Notes: generated from the letters alone by a model not told the origin. Counted from the first letter of the stretch, positions 26,326-39,407 are shown. The stretch: DNA of 64,000 bases from Perca fluviatilis (GCF_010015445.1 NC_053115.1:7957576-8021575), one strand, 5' to 3'. Program-made: numbers and translations.

Positions 26326-28841
26326 ATAGATTATAGTTTCTAATCTTCCACATATAAAGTCGATACCTCCGCACCAGATGCACCTACTGAAATGCTTTAT
26401 GTACGGTCTTTCACTGTGTCTGTGTCTCCCCCACCCCATCCTTGCTTCCCCTGGTTTTGAGTAGTGGTTGGGGCTGAAAGAGCAGCTAATGGGCTGTGAA
26501 ATGTCTCCAAAGCTATAGCAACAACAGAAGCTAATGTCTCAAAGCCCTTCTGAAACAACACGAGCGGGAAAAAGAACCCTGACATTGCAAAGAGAAGAAA
26601 AGGGAGTGGTGCATCGCTGTATTACTCCGACGTGTCAGAGAGACCATCTCTGTCAGCCTAATTGTAGTGAAGCTTTCCTAGTGGCCTTGGTGAAATGGTG
26701 TAGTTGCCTGCTGGAATGGATCGGACTGCACTGTTGGCTGCAGTCTGTAGAATTTCCTTTTCCCATGTAACTCAAGATTCTGAACGCAATTCAACAGTGT
26801 TCTGACATTTGCTGTTTCAATCTTTCTAGCTGCAGAGCACAATGCTTAGGAGGGCAAATTCAAGGCTCAGGGATATTGACAGGGCGGCTTGAAATATTAC
26901 ACTTGGCAATTTTAGCCGGACAAGTTGATTTACCTGTATGGAACCTGAGAGCAATTGCACCAATTGAACTAAGGGATGTAGTTTTACTGCGTGCCTTATT
27001 GTTGCTAATTTGAACATGTGTTCATTTGGAAGAGTAGTCTACTTCTAAGCATTTATGTGTTTTATTACACAAAAGGGATGCAAAAAATAATATCTACCTG
27101 AAGATGTTAGCATTACGTTACTTTGCCAAGGAGAAGAATGCAATTCTTGATAATTTGCAAGCCATCAAATGTGATGAAGCGTGCGACCCCCTTTGCTTCT
27201 CTTCCCGCCTCAGTACCAATTAAAGCTGTTTTTCTGCAGCAGATCTTGAGCTGATGAAGACAGCCACTAAGAGCTCTTGAAGCAAAGTCACAAAGGACCT
27301 GTATGGCAGATGGTTTGTGCAAGAGTATGTGCAAAGAGAGAAAGAAGCAAAGAAGGAAACAAGCAAGCATAGAAATGGCAGCCTGTCTCCAGCAAGGAGC
27401 TCCTATTTTCTGCCCAATTTAAGACTTACCATTTCCAAATTTTTCTACTTTTCCTCAAAAATGCTGTCAAGCCTAGGGGATAACAAGGAAAACATGCAAT
27501 CTTGTTCTGTGTAGAATTTTGAGCACCATCTTCCAAAAACTATTGAGACAACTCAAGTATTTCTCACCGTTAAAAAAGAAGCTGGGAGCCGCTTGATCTC
27601 ATGGCTTTGACCAACTCTCCCAGTTGAATGGAAATGAGCTTTGTTCTGGCCTTTCCCTACAAAGGCTGAGACAGCGGAGAGTCAAGGCCCAGAGGACAGT
27701 GCCTAATGGCTACAAGTCTGGCTTTCCCCAGTGTATTACATGTTACAAAAAAGAAAGGATTGATCAGTATTTTTTTGAAGAAACATGCAGATTAGAGCAG
27801 ACATCGTGTTGAGGGTCAGAGCGGAAAAACGAAACATTATCCTTCTTGTCAAGCTTTTGGAGTCATGTCTATCTCTGCATGGCTAGCTGCTTACATCTAC
27901 ATACTGCATCTTTATTATTTCAGCCATGGAGTATACTCGACCAATTAGTTCACAGTTCATTTTAACACCCGGACTGGGACTAATGAAGCCTCATTTCCTG
28001 GGTTTAATTATACCAACATTATGTGATATTATGAGGAACAGGAAATGGCCAAGCACACTTTAGTATCTCTCCCTTCCATCATCACCTCACACTGTGGGAG
28101 ACTTTTCCATCTCCAGCTCTCCCTCCATCCCTTTACTGTATATATCTCTCTTCTCTCCTACTTTCTGGCATGTCCTCCCTTTCTCCCAGCAACGAGGCTG
28201 GATAGCACAGAAACATTAAGGACCTGTGAGTGAGATGAAGCTGGTTCCCTACACAAATGAATGTGTAGACACCATTATTAAAGGCAATTACCACTGCCTG
28301 CTACCAACAGTTAAATTACAATGTCTCTTGTACAAAAAGGCCAACAGTTTTTATTACGCCCTTTTTCCCTCTCTGGCAGAGCTGTGCACTGGAGCGAGTG
28401 CAACTTTGGATCTGTCATCCTTCAAGATCTGGGGTGGAATTATAATGTACTATGGAGCTGACATACGCATGAGGTCTGGGCCTCAAAGAGGCGTGCTCAT
28501 GATTGGCACCCCGGTTTGCACAAAGAGCATTACGTTTCTTCGTTGTGAAAAAAAGAAAGAAAAGCCTGATATTTTTTCCAAACGTTTCACCTCAGATGCT
28601 TAGCTTCTCAGAGGCGCACAAAATACTCAAGTTTGCTTTCATCTGAAGTATACTGAGGCGATTTCTGTGGCTGCCTTTTAACTCCTGCAATTGGTTCTTT
28701 TCTCTGTCAAATGGGTATTTTAAGCTAGAACGATTTGCCTGTCAATCACACCTACCTCTATGTGTTCCTTACACATGCAGATTACTTTTCTGCTGTGAGG
28801 ATGCACTGAATTCTGTGTGCGCAAATGCGCATGCATTATGT
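26326..28841. other. Unique non-coding sequence
   Basis: No gene or element is recognised. The 125-codon plus frame at 28226-28603 has no visible domain and no splice context. Confidence 0.45.
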
Positions 28842-28847
28842 TTGTGT

Positions 28848-28879
<32 letters not shown>
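28842..28879. repeat. (GT)n microsatellite
   Basis: About 18 GT units with one TC interruption. Confidence 0.93.
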
Positions 28880-30039
28880 ACATGTGTGTATGCATGTCAG
28901 ACATTTTATGTTATAAGTACTAATCTGCCGCTTCTGTAAGATTACTGCTGGGGCTGACTTCATGCGGCGCATGTCAACATCCCAGCTGACAGAACCTGCT
29001 GAGTTCCTGTTTCCTTGACATTTATTCTAACTTCACTTCCCTCCATGTTACCAAATTACTTTAATCAACCTTAACTTGACACATTAATGTCATTTAAAGT
29101 CTCTCTGACTCATTCACCGCACTAAATCTTTCCTATTTAGGGGCAAATTTGATATGTAGAGCACACCCGTCTCACCATTAACAACATTACTGTATACGGT
29201 TGTGTAATTGTTCATCTGCACTTGAAAGCAGATAGAAGCTAAATGGTTCACTAATGATATTGCTACAGTTAACTACAGTCCAGTTATTTTGTTAATGTGT
29301 ACGTGTTAACATGAACTATCCTTTTGTTTTATAATTATACCCTCCCAGAAACTTTTTGGGGACTTTTAGTTTCTGTATATCATGTCTGGCTATGAGAGTC
29401 AGTACTTTAATGTTCAGTTTTGTTATAATAGTAAGTCCACCAAACTCAGGATGTTCCTCTTTATCTTGAGGGCTTAGACACTAAAATAGCTCCGGGACTG
29501 CAATGTAATGCAATGCAAAGTATTACCACTTGTTTTTTAAGGATAGAGAGGAAGAATCACAAAACTGTCACAATCACTTTCTACTACCTACTAAAGTACT
29601 TGCTACAGTTTTCTCCCACATCATCCCATAAAGCAAATTCACCAGTCAAGCACGCAGGGCAGCACATGGCCGTTAACATTCTGTGAATAGAAGAATTAAA
29701 GATAATAATCTGTCACTGTGGATCCTCAGGGATATATTGTCTATTTTCATTTAAATTACACTGAAAACTGTCTTCTAAGTTGTTTATACAGTAGATGCTT
29801 CATACATTTTGCCATTTTCGATGAATATTTGAAGGTTGTCCTTTTATTTAAGCCACTTACTGTAGTAGCGGCCTTCATCTACATCTGTGAGTGATTTCCT
29901 GCATTTTTCCGCAATGCTTTTTGACATCTCCAGCACTTTTCTATTCAGATGTGCTTTGTATGTGACCAGAGTAAATTCAGCTTCATACTTAATATTTATT
30001 GTTGTCATTTTGATGCTACACAAACCCACTCATGGCATG
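28880..30039. other. Unique non-coding sequence
   Basis: Nothing recognised. Confidence 0.4.
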
Positions 30040-30290
30040 GCTATGGATGGCAATGTCAATCGGTTGGATTGTCAGTCCACCACTTTGGTCCAGACTTAAA
30101 AATCTGAACAAATACTGGATGGATTGCTGTGACACTTTGTACATGCCATCGTCATGTTTCCCAGAGGATGAATTCTAATGACTTTTGTGTTCCTCTTGCG
30201 CCGTCATCAGGTCAAAATTTGTCAATTCTTTGGTTTTTGACCAAATACTTGCTAAACTAATGTAATTCCCATCAGCCTCAGCTGTACTTT

Positions 30291-31113
30291 TGCTGCATTC
30301 CAGACAACTCTAACATTTTTGACCTCCTACTAGAAAAAGTACGATACAAGACCACTTAAAGTCTGAGTTCCTACTTGTAAACTCGGGGCAAATCCATCTA
30401 CCCCGACTTCACGAAGAAGCAGTTGTCTGACGTCACACATCGAAAATGTGTGACCAAAATGGTACACCATCAACTAAAAGACAACATACAACATACTGTA
30501 AACTATATTTGCCTGTATTTAATTGGAATGATACATACTATCATGGAATACAATACAGAATGGAATATTAAGTATGAAAGTGGCATACAATGAAATGTAT
30601 AATGGCCTCTGTTACCTCATCTCTAGTCTATATCAACAACGTTTCATTTCTAGAATTGTTCAGGTGCCGCGGGAAATTAAAATGAAAATGTTGGCATTTT
30701 AAACTCCGGTCAATTTGTGAGGACTATGGTTAACCTTTTTTCAGATCTCTGCAGGTTATATTCAGACAGCTAGCTAGACTATCTGTCCAATCTGAGTTTT
30801 CTGTTGCACGACTAAAACAACTTTTGAAAACAAGTTCCTTCCAGAGGCTATCTGGCAGAGGCACTGTTGCTTCGTCCAGTGCTTAGCGCCGCCCAAGACG
30901 ATTGGGATTGGTTTAAAGAAATGCCAATAAACCAGAGCACCTTTTTTCCCCATCTTGGAATGCTGTGTGGACTCGCAAGACCCTCCTTTGCAGCGCTGTG
31001 GAGGAAGGTCTGAGCGAGCGAGACTACCTCATGTTGTTTTTCCTCCTCTGTTTTATTTGGTTGGAAGTTTTAAATGGGAAATTCAGACCACCGGCTTTGA
31101 CTGGATCACAGCA
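30291..31113. mobile_element. Element inserted in the older repeat
   Basis: The left end TGCTGCATTCCAGACAACTC has a weak inverted partner at the right end, TGCTGTGATCCAGTCAAAG in reverse complement. It splits the older repeat at 30290/31114 and is itself split at 30623-31026. Right edge and family are uncertain. Confidence 0.45.
30623..31026 (+). mobile_element. hAT-like MITE, TAGTCT family, copy 1
   Basis: Begins CTAGTCTATAT and ends GAGCGAGACTA. The flanks CCTCATCT (30615-30622) and CCTCATGT (31027-31034) match at 7 of 8 bases. The body shares CAGACAGCTAGCTAGACTAT, CCAATCTGAGTTTTCTGTTG and GGGATTGGTTTAAAGAAATG with copies at 47909, 56278 and 59548. It is 404 bp and non-coding. Confidence 0.75.
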
Positions 31114-31294
31114 TTAGTGTTCAGTGAATTAGCAAGTGTTAGCTTGCTAACATGCTAATCAAAGATGATGAAAATGGTCAACATTATACCTGCTTAAAAT
31201 GTGTTGCTAGCGTGTTGATGTTAGCATTAAGCTCAAACAGCATTGTTCACTTATCTTATTGGACCTCTTTAAATGATATTGATATAAAATTAAA

Positions 31295-31428
31295 GACCAT
31301 CTTGCAATAAGAACACACCGACTGCGACGCAAAGCTCGGGCAAGGGGCGTAAAGTCTGGGGGCCAATGGTCCCTTCTCTACTTTCTACCCCCCTACTTCT
31401 GGTTCCTATGGTTAGGACCTATGGAGCA

Positions 31429-31463
<35 letters not shown>

Positions 31464-31485
31464 GGTGAAAAAAACTAAAAAATAG
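31295..31485. repeat. Second copy of CA-bearing repeat
   Basis: Matches 17717-17930 in order: AAAGACCATCTTG, ACACACCG, GGGGCGTAAAG, CCAATGGTCCC, (CA)n, AAGGTGAAAA. Because the conserved words lie on both sides of the CA array, the array is an internal part of the repeat. Confidence 0.6.
31430..31462. repeat. (CA)n microsatellite inside repeat
   Basis: About 16 CA units at the same position as 17858-17908 in the related copy. Confidence 0.93.
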
Positions 31486-34078
31486 TTAGCTCTCTTTGCT
31501 TTCCAGTGAACACCGCACAACACTGAAAACTAGAGGCCAACATGTGCTGGTGCAGATTGCATTGTTCATATGGTAATATGGATTGGTATTAGTTTTTGGT
31601 ATTACTTCTAGTTTTTTATTAAACTTCCTTACCTTAAGCTAGATATATGCAGGAATAGCGGAAAAAAAACTAAACATGAAAAAATAACCTGTTTCAGGTG
31701 ATGAAGTTTTGTAAACTGGATTTTTCTTGTTAAACAGCTCATATTTGTGAAATACCCAAAACGACCCTGTTGCTATTCTTTTAGCATCCTCCATCATTGT
31801 TTTTTATGCCCTATCGTTTCAATGCCCCAATTCATTATGAATTGATTGAACTGTTCCGCACCACTGACGTTTTTCATTTTAGGGCCGGAGGAAAGACAGC
31901 ATACTGCTGGCTCAACCTTTCCAAACAGCACCTGTACAAACTGTTTTTCTTTGCCCCACTCCTACAGCTCCATCATTCTCGCTCTCACCCACTCTGTAGA
32001 TTAGGGCTGCACTGTGCTCGTGGAAGAATGAGGCCAGCTAAAATCAAACATTAATCAGCTGCTGTTTTATAAGACAGAGGGAGCGCATGCCCTCCCTGGG
32101 TCTCCCTCCTTCTTGCCCTTAGCCGGCCCTACCACAGAATGTTAATGTGACTGCCATTACTCATTTATGAGCTGCCCGCTGCTCGCTGCCCAGAGCCTGG
32201 TGTCCGGGCCTAGGCTGGCATGGCAGGCACACTGCTGGTGAATGGCCGAACTGCTGAATGCCCTCAGCGGTTCTAGGGCCAGGTTTGTTTTAAAAAAAGA
32301 ACATGGTTGGGTGAGACATGCTCTGTCTGAAGTAGGACTCTGGTGTTATTGGAGAGGATGGCAGTTGTGAATATGGTGTCCTATTTACAGTAAGTGATAT
32401 ATAGAGTACGAAGATACAGTTAGAAAACAACACTGTCATCTTTCACATAAGACCAAATGCAAGCTGTCCAATTTTTTATTCAGTCAATGGGCAATATGAT
32501 ATGATGTATTCACATTTGGATGATTGTAATTTGACATAAATCATGCTAAATTGCCTCCATGGTGAGACTAAGTACCTCGATATGTGCAGCAGGCAGCTTT
32601 GAAGAGTTAGAGCTGAGTGGTTGTTCTTGGTATCCAGGACACAGAGCACAGCAGGAGTCATTCTTTTTCCTAGTAGTGACATCAAAAGAAGCAAGTCTGC
32701 ACAAGGTGATACACACAGACTCTCTCTCCTGACAGCGTGTGAAGAGTTTCCATCAGTGTCGGGCTGTTTGACAGAAATTAATGAAGTAGGTAGGTTTGGG
32801 CCGTGCACACGTGTGTCTGGAACTGCTTCATGTGTGTAAAGAAAGTAAAGATAAAGGGTGATAATTAGGATAAAAGGGAGAAAGGTGAAGAATGAATTTT
32901 GATTTGTGTAGCAGGGTTTTTTTTTCTTACCTCTGTGCTGCTGTGAGCTCGTGTGCAGCAGAGACACTAAAGGTGTTGCTTAGTGTTACTGTAAGTGGCT
33001 GATGATCCAGGATCCCACAGTTTGTCATGCAGTCCTGTTTCCCAGATGGCTTTGCTCTTTGCCTCACCTTTTCCCCTTGCTACTACTTCAATAGAACTAA
33101 GTGGATACAGTCCAGTGAAGCCTTCACTGTTTCCATGCATGTTTAATGCCTGCACTAGAGTTACAACGGATGGCACTCTCCAGCACACTTCAACATTTTT
33201 GGTGTTACTGTTTACCGCGTTCCCTGCTTCATACAAATGGGTTCCCTTTCGAACATAACGTGGCGCTTTGAAAAGTGTTATACACTGAATATTTTAAATA
33301 TAATCAACCAACAGTTGAGTAACTCAGCATATAACTGTCACTGTTGCGGAGGAAAGGGCGCACAAACAGAGTTTCATGTTTATTTTAAGAAAACTCTCCC
33401 AAGGAGAATGTCTTATCCTTCATCTGTCTCTTGCCTAGCCTCATATATTTGTGGCCTTGGGGGTAGTCTCAGCATGCAGAAGAAACAGGAAGTTTGTAGC
33501 CCGTGGCTAAAAGGTAGATACTGCTCCTAGAGTGTTACACAGTGCACATACACACATGTATACTTCTCTACTATGGGAGTGCTAATCCCCAAGAGATGAG
33601 AGGAGACTCCCACTGCTCTCTGATCCCTGTGTCTTGCTGCTGCAGTTCATTTGGTGTATGGCGGAGAGAGACCGGTCCAGTTGATGCTCCCACACGTGGT
33701 GTCCTTGACCGAAGCCCAGACGTGACTTAGGCCAAGCCCCATGCTGATCCAGAAAGTTCCCTATTAGAAATCGATGGCCATTCGACGCCCCTTGCATTCA
33801 AGCGCTCTTTGTGGTGTGTCTGTATCACCATGGAGAAGGGAAGAAAAAGGAGGGGCAGAGAGAGAGACAAAGAGAGAGAGAGTGTGTCTGCCTTTATGCA
33901 TACTGACGACCCCTTCACCCCTCCCTGAACCATGGTGTTCCTCATGGGAAACCATGCGTTAATGCTGATTAACTATCTCCTCTTCATTGTAGGAAACCGA
34001 GTCCTCTGCTCAACCTTGATGCTTTTAAGTGGTGCAAAGGTTAACTCAGAGTCCATTGACCATGTCTGCTTGTGTTGT

Positions 34079-34079
<1 letters not shown>
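31486..34079. other. Unique non-coding sequence
   Basis: No gene or element is recognised over about 2.6 kb. The 163-codon minus frame at 32476-32967 lacks any visible domain. 33856-33888 is a GA-rich patch. 32030-32290 is listed as a weak conserved-element candidate. Confidence 0.45.

Positions 34080-34155
<76 letters not shown>
34080..34155. repeat. (GT)n microsatellite
   Basis: About 38 perfect units, followed by T-rich DNA. Confidence 0.97.
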
Positions 34156-34158
<3 letters not shown>

Positions 34159-35174
34159 TTATTTTAAATAAAATAATAAGGGGACCTATGTGTTTTTTTT
34201 TGGGTTTTGGGGGATAAAATGGACTTAATGTGTTTTTACACCAAAGGGCTCTTTTTCCAGTATTAATGTGTAAGGTAGGGTTGATTAGTTATTAAACAGA
34301 GAAATACTTTACAATTCACTTACTTTATTATTATTATTTTTTAATCTTTTTATAGGCTAATGTTAACAGGCAGGCAATGGATTTCACCCTTTGAAAATGT
34401 ATGAAATTGAACATGTTTGAAAATATTGGTTCGCAAATATGTAAAAATCTTTTTAAACAAGAAAATTATGTTGATTTAAGAGAATCGGGAACCACTATTA
34501 TAGCCTTTTTAACAGTGATTGGCTTGCCAAGCTTGTTAATAGCCAGTGTATGTTCATTTTAGCTTGCAGTTTGTTAGATGGCACCAACATTTGGTCTAAT
34601 CATAACTGGCCTGGCAACCCAAAGGCCAAGGTTTTGCTTCCAGATTTGTGGGCTGACTTATGATGTGGGGGTCTGGGGGTCTACCCCCATAATTTGTTTT
34701 AGCATTAAACACTTCATTTCCTGCATTTTGGTGAATTTTTATGCACCTATTTCTACTACCTTTTTCTGAATAAATATGCCTGAAATATCTTTATGTAAAG
34801 GGAAACATTACAATCAAAATATAAAAACATAATGGAAAATATTGCACTAAGGCTGTCTGGCATTCTGTATTGATTTCATCTATTTATTCTCATTTAGATT
34901 GACTTTTCTAATTATATCTGAGTCAGGACACATGTAGCTTGCATCATTTATTCTTCCCTCTTTTGCATCTTTTGTTGGGGAAGTAACCTCCGTAAATGTG
35001 CATATGACAATTATTCACCTCTGTGATACATTATTCATTTAATTTATTAATAAACCTCTGGACTGTAATATTTCAGATGTTTGAGCAAGATTTCTGCTCA
35101 TGTCCAAAACTCTGTGCACATTCAAAATATAACTCATCCCATCTGTGTTCTCTGAGATTTGGAGGAGTCGTGAT
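34156..35174. other. Unique AT-rich non-coding sequence
   Basis: Nothing recognised. Confidence 0.4.
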
Positions 35175-35712
35175 ATTTTGTGAAAAAAATAAAATTTATA
35201 ATTACGAGCTATTACGAGAATAAAGTCACAATATTTCAGAAAATAATCTACCGGCACCGTAGTCTGCTGTACATTACGTGATTGCTCTGCTGATACGGTA
35301 GATCTCAGACCGTCTGACAGACACAGAGCCCCTTTGAAACACAGAGGCCCATTTGAGACGTTTAGGGAAGTGGCTGTACGCTGCTCTACGTCGGAGGTGG
35401 AAACCCGAAACTTATGGCAGAAATGCACGGAGCACAAACGCGAAAGATCTGCCGCAGCATGTCGACAGCAGAGCACATCCATAAACCTGAAGCTGCGCAG
35501 CTTTTTACAGCGAGAGTGGACACTAAATGACGTCTGGTTTCATATTTGTCAGTCAACTTTTCAAAATACATTTAGGTACACTCAAAACATTCGGGGCTGA
35601 AACCCCAGCAAAATGTTTGATGCTGAAGGAGACGGAGCTGAGCTCCGGCAGGGTGTGTTGTGGACCTGAGGAGGCGGAGCTGCGCTCCGGTGCGCTCCGG
35701 CCTAATTTAACC
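35175..35712. repeat. Probable interspersed repeat, CpG-rich
   Basis: Starts near the phrase ATTACGAGAATAAAGTCACA, which recurs in many fish repeats. It then becomes richer in CpG than its surroundings (CTACGTCGGAGG, GTCGACAGCAG) and ends with duplicated GAGCTCCGG / GCGCTCCGGTGCGCTCCGG units. No second copy exists in this window, so the call rests on composition and recollection. Overlapping open frames of up to 147 codons are not credible proteins. Confidence 0.35.
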
Positions 35713-36602
35713 TCTGCATATATGTCCAGCCAGTATGTACCTCTGGACTACAAGCATAACAAAGAAAACGCTTAAATAAATGCCTTTCAATGGCATTAAA
35801 TTGGGGGAAGAAATGGGAATAGTTCCTAGCAGAAAGCTGCTCAGTAATAGCCTCCACCCATGAGCATTCATGGCCACACAGAGCTTCTGCGCCTGCTGAC
35901 TGATGTACAGTAGGTCTTTGTTGCAGTTCACCTCAATGTCATGAATTTTAAAGAACAGATAATAAACCCCAAGGGCCCTTATTCAGCACAACAGCACTTA
36001 ATAAGGAAATTGCCAACCTATGTCCTCTACATTTAATCACAAATACAGTCCAGATGGTTATCTTCAGTTCTGATTACATCCTTAATTCTCTGCTTGACTG
36101 CTAGCCTAAATGGAAACCTTCCTTCAGAGAATGAAAAAAAAAAAAAGAATCAGCAATAAGGGATTGCTCAAGTTGTCTCAAAAGGTCTCTGTTCTTTCCT
36201 GCAACTGGATCACACGCTGTAGCCCAGCTGGTTTCATGAAGCCAGAGGTGCATACAACCTCATAGCACAGTATTTTGTACAGAGAGAAAAAGAGATGAAG
36301 AGTGAGAAGACTGTGTGCAATTGTTTTTGCCAAAATGAAAATGCATTTTCCAAAATTCACCTCAAATCATTATACTGTTTGTATGGACTCTTTTACACCC
36401 TTACACTAATGTGTGAAACCTTATGTAGTTTATGTGGTACATACCAGATCAAATGTGAAGGTAATAGTATTGTTACAGTCACAGTTCCAGCCGCTGGTTT
36501 TTGTCAACACATTTCCCGACACTGGATCTAGTTTTGTGGGCAATCTGCTGGATTGTTTTATGTCAGGTTTCTCTTATGGGCTTTTCCTCAATGTTCTTAC
36601 CT
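35713..36602. other. Unique non-coding sequence
   Basis: Nothing recognised apart from an A12-like tract near 36134. Confidence 0.4.
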
Positions 36603-37451
36603 TTAAAAAGAATTGTTCCACATTTTGGGAAACATGCTTATCCGCTTTCTTGGCATAAGTTAAATGAGTAGATCAATACCACTCTCATGTCTGTACAGTA
36701 AATATGAAGCTGGAGCCCGTAGCCTATACATACTGGAAACTAGTCCGGCTTTGCAAAGGCAACAAAATCGCTTGGCCAAGAAATAGTCCAACATAACCCC
36801 TGTGAAATGGCAGATTATCCTTTTTCCACGTTGTTTTTGTGCGGATTAGACATACAAGATATATTAGGGGTAATTAGTGAGCTTAAGAGGTGCCGGTAGG
36901 TGGATTGTGTTACCTTTTAGCGAGAGCTACGCAAAAGAAGATTTTTCTTCTGTTTCTAATCTTATGCTAAACTAAGATAACTGGCTGTTGGCTCCAGCTC
37001 CATATTTAGTGTACATACATGAGAGTGGTATTGATTTTCTCATCAAACCCTTGGCAAGGAAGCAAATATGAATATTTTCCCTAAAATGTTTAAAGTGCCC
37101 ATATTATGAAAAAATCACATTTTCTGGGATTTTGGGGTGTTATTTTGTGTCTCTGGTGCTTCCACACGCATACAAACTAGCTGATTGATCTACATCTGAG
37201 CTACTGCGCATGTGCGAGTGCAATCAAAGATAGTACAGAAGAAGAAGAAGAAAAGAGGTCTCACTCTGTAGCTAAAACAGAGACCAGGTGAAAAGAGGAT
37301 CTGCAGCAGTGAGAGAGAGCTGTGCAGTACAACAAAAATGTTTTTTTTATTTTTTTTATTTAAACCATGTAAACCTATTCTGGTACAAACTTAAAATACA
37401 ATTATGAACCTGAAAATGAGCATTATATGGGCGCTTTAACCATTCCTTTAA
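36603..37451. mobile_element. Fold-back TTAA-type MITE, interrupted
   Basis: The left end TTTAAAAAGAATTGTTCCAC and the right end, inverted, TTTAAAGGAATGGTTAAACA, are terminal inverted repeats that extend inward (TGTACAGTAAATATGAAGCT against TGTACACTAAATATGGAGCT). TTAA is at 36603-36606 and 37448-37451. The inner core includes TTAGTGAGCTTAAGAGGTGC and ATGCTAAACTAAG. Related copies are at 26085 (half) and 54634 (half, split). It is interrupted very close to its right end by 37090-37439. piggyBac-type origin is inferred from TTAA. Confidence 0.75.
37090..37439. mobile_element. TTAA-type MITE nested in another TTAA MITE
   Basis: Begins TTAAAGTGCCCATATTATG and ends with its inverse, CATTATATGGGCGCTTTAA. 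TTAA is at 37090-37093 and 37436-37439. Deleting the insert with one TTAA restores the host terminus (AAAATGTTTAACCATTCC). It is a 350-bp internally deleted relative of the 721-bp copy at 45966-46686, in the opposite orientation. Shared words are CTACTGCGCATGTGCGAGTG and CAGAGACCAGGTGAAAAGAG. Confidence 0.85.
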
Positions 37452-37564
37452 AGCAAACACTTGCAAGGATTTTGCAACAGTGGGGGGTCAGACCAGACTC
37501 ATGGAAACAATCATGTTGAGCGTATAATCTGTAGTCTTTATTATATCAATTATCACTATCACAG

Positions 37565-37775
37565 GGCGACCTCTAGCCTCTAGCTCACCCTGTAGAGTGT
37601 GCGTGTGTGCCCCATGTAGGCTGCGGCAGCTGCTGCGGGTTCAAGTCCAACCCACGGCCCTTTGCTGCATGTCGTCCCCCCTCTCTCCTCCCTTTCCTGT
37701 CTTCAAGCTGTCCGTAGACCATAAAATCCCCAAAATATAATCTTTAAAAAATATATATATATATATCACGATTTT
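37565..37775 (+). mobile_element. Diverged tRNA-derived SINE
   Basis: CTAGCTCACCCTGTAGAGTG is a decayed A-box head, and GGGTTCAAGTCCAACCCACG is a B-box with its continuation. CCCTTTGCTGCATGTCGTC, a CT-rich stretch and CTTCAAGCTGTCC follow, then an AT-rich tail. The order matches 3852-4058 and 9928-10117, but with more substitutions. No clear target duplication is seen. Confidence 0.65.
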
Positions 37776-39407
37776 ATCACAACAATACTTTTGTATTTGA
37801 AAGAGCTCCCCGTAGCACCTCAAAATGAGTCCAATAAATCTGCTGTTGGAGTAACAGCTTGCAGCCTAGTTTAAAACTTGCCGAGTAGGTTAGCTCCACT
37901 CAGGCACCTCCAGTTTCACCTTTACAGAACACATTGCACTGTACTTTAACTTACTGCTAAAACAGGTGGCACATGGTCTCCGTGCAAAAGGACACCTTTG
38001 CGAGCTCATAAATAACAATGGTGAATGTTTGGGCCGTGTAGAACACACGGGGGTCACCTCCGCACAAGTAGGGCAGTGTTGTCCGTGGAGGATTGGGGCG
38101 CATCCTCCCTCCGTCTATCTAGAAGTGGCTACCATCAGCAGGTTTAGAGCAGGAAGCACCTGGTTAATATTTAGGACGAAGCACAGTGAACATTAGTTTC
38201 CCCCCAGGCTCTCCTTTCCTTTCTCTCTCTGGTGCCAGCTATGCGACAGGTGTCTTTTCAGGGCAGGATGTGATAAATGAAAGGCTGTTTGTTTGAAGCA
38301 GAAAATAAAATGCACCCTGTAGGGCAACAAATAAAAACAGGGCTCCTTGACATCTTGAACTGGATTAATCAAACAGTAAAAGGTGCTCTCGTGAGAGCCG
38401 GTCTATATGCCCATTTATGAAAACAACTCCTATATTAGTCACTCATTAACAATATGATTAAGTACCACAACATCACCTTCCAATATGTGTGCAGTTTAGT
38501 GAAATGCCTTTTTTTCAGTGCATGTTTATTAACACCTTTTACAAATCCTGCTGACAATTTGTAAAAACGTTTCTGTCATGAGTTTTCTCAACCGATAAAC
38601 TTCATTGTGATGTCTTTTTGTGTTGACACATTATGTAGCTTCAAATTCATTGTTGTCTCAACACGTGGAAATGTCACTCAACCTCATTACATGAGTGTGT
38701 GTTTTTGTCATCATTACTATAGGAGTTAATGATGCTGAGAGAGCAGGGCACTGCTCTATGGTGGCTGGAGGGACAGAAGACATGTACATGCCTTCTCCTG
38801 AGACACTCATTAACCAGCACAGTGTTCGCATCCCATCACATCACTGCATGGGTCCACAGAGGGCTACATTAGCTGCTTATTTATATTTCATTGCATGCAC
38901 ATGCGCACATTTGCCTTGCGGGGCTCAAAAGCAGATGCCTTAGTAGTCATGTAAAAAAAAAAATAATAATACAATAAGCACTGTTGCACCATAGAGGGCT
39001 CTGAGCTGGTAGATGATTAAATAGTAACCAAAACTGAATCAGCTACAACTCACAGACTCCATTTTGACTGATCAAATTGGACCCACAATATATTTCTCTC
39101 GTACTGGAAAAGTCTCTATGCTGACGTTGAGGCCATATTCTCAACATCATACCCTTCTGTAATTAGAGCAGAATTTCTCACTCCTAAATGATTATCACAA
39201 TAGCTATGCTTTTTTTGTCATTAAAATTGCAAAATTACAATTATGAAAACATTTTGGCAGGGCATTTTTCAGACATCACATACACTTCCTCACACAGAGA
39301 TGCACACACAAACACAGCTCGTTACCCTGTCCACCCCCACACAAATTCACCTGGTAGAACAGAGTGACCTCGTTCTGCCAAAACCCTTCAGTCATCCTCA
39401 GTTCACG

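Larger units (their letters stand above)
30040..31250 (-). repeat. Teleost 'GCTAACATGCTAA' repeat, interrupted
   Basis: Reverse-oriented copy of the repeat at 20820. Left part (30040-30290) contains TGGATGGATTGCTGTGACAC and CCCATCAGCCTCAGCTGTAC. The right part resumes about 31114 with AGTGAATTAGCAAGTGTTAG and GCTAACATGCTAATC. The gap of about 820 bp is filled by two younger elements, one within the other. Confidence 0.6.

Noticed and set aside
28226..28603. 125-codon plus-strand open frame
   Set aside because: No recognisable domain; ends in a Lys-rich tail from A-rich DNA; no splice sites supporting it.
32476..32967. 163-codon minus-strand open frame
   Set aside because: No family resemblance; the N-terminal His/Ser/Lys-rich stretch comes from A/T-rich sequence. 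Treated as chance.
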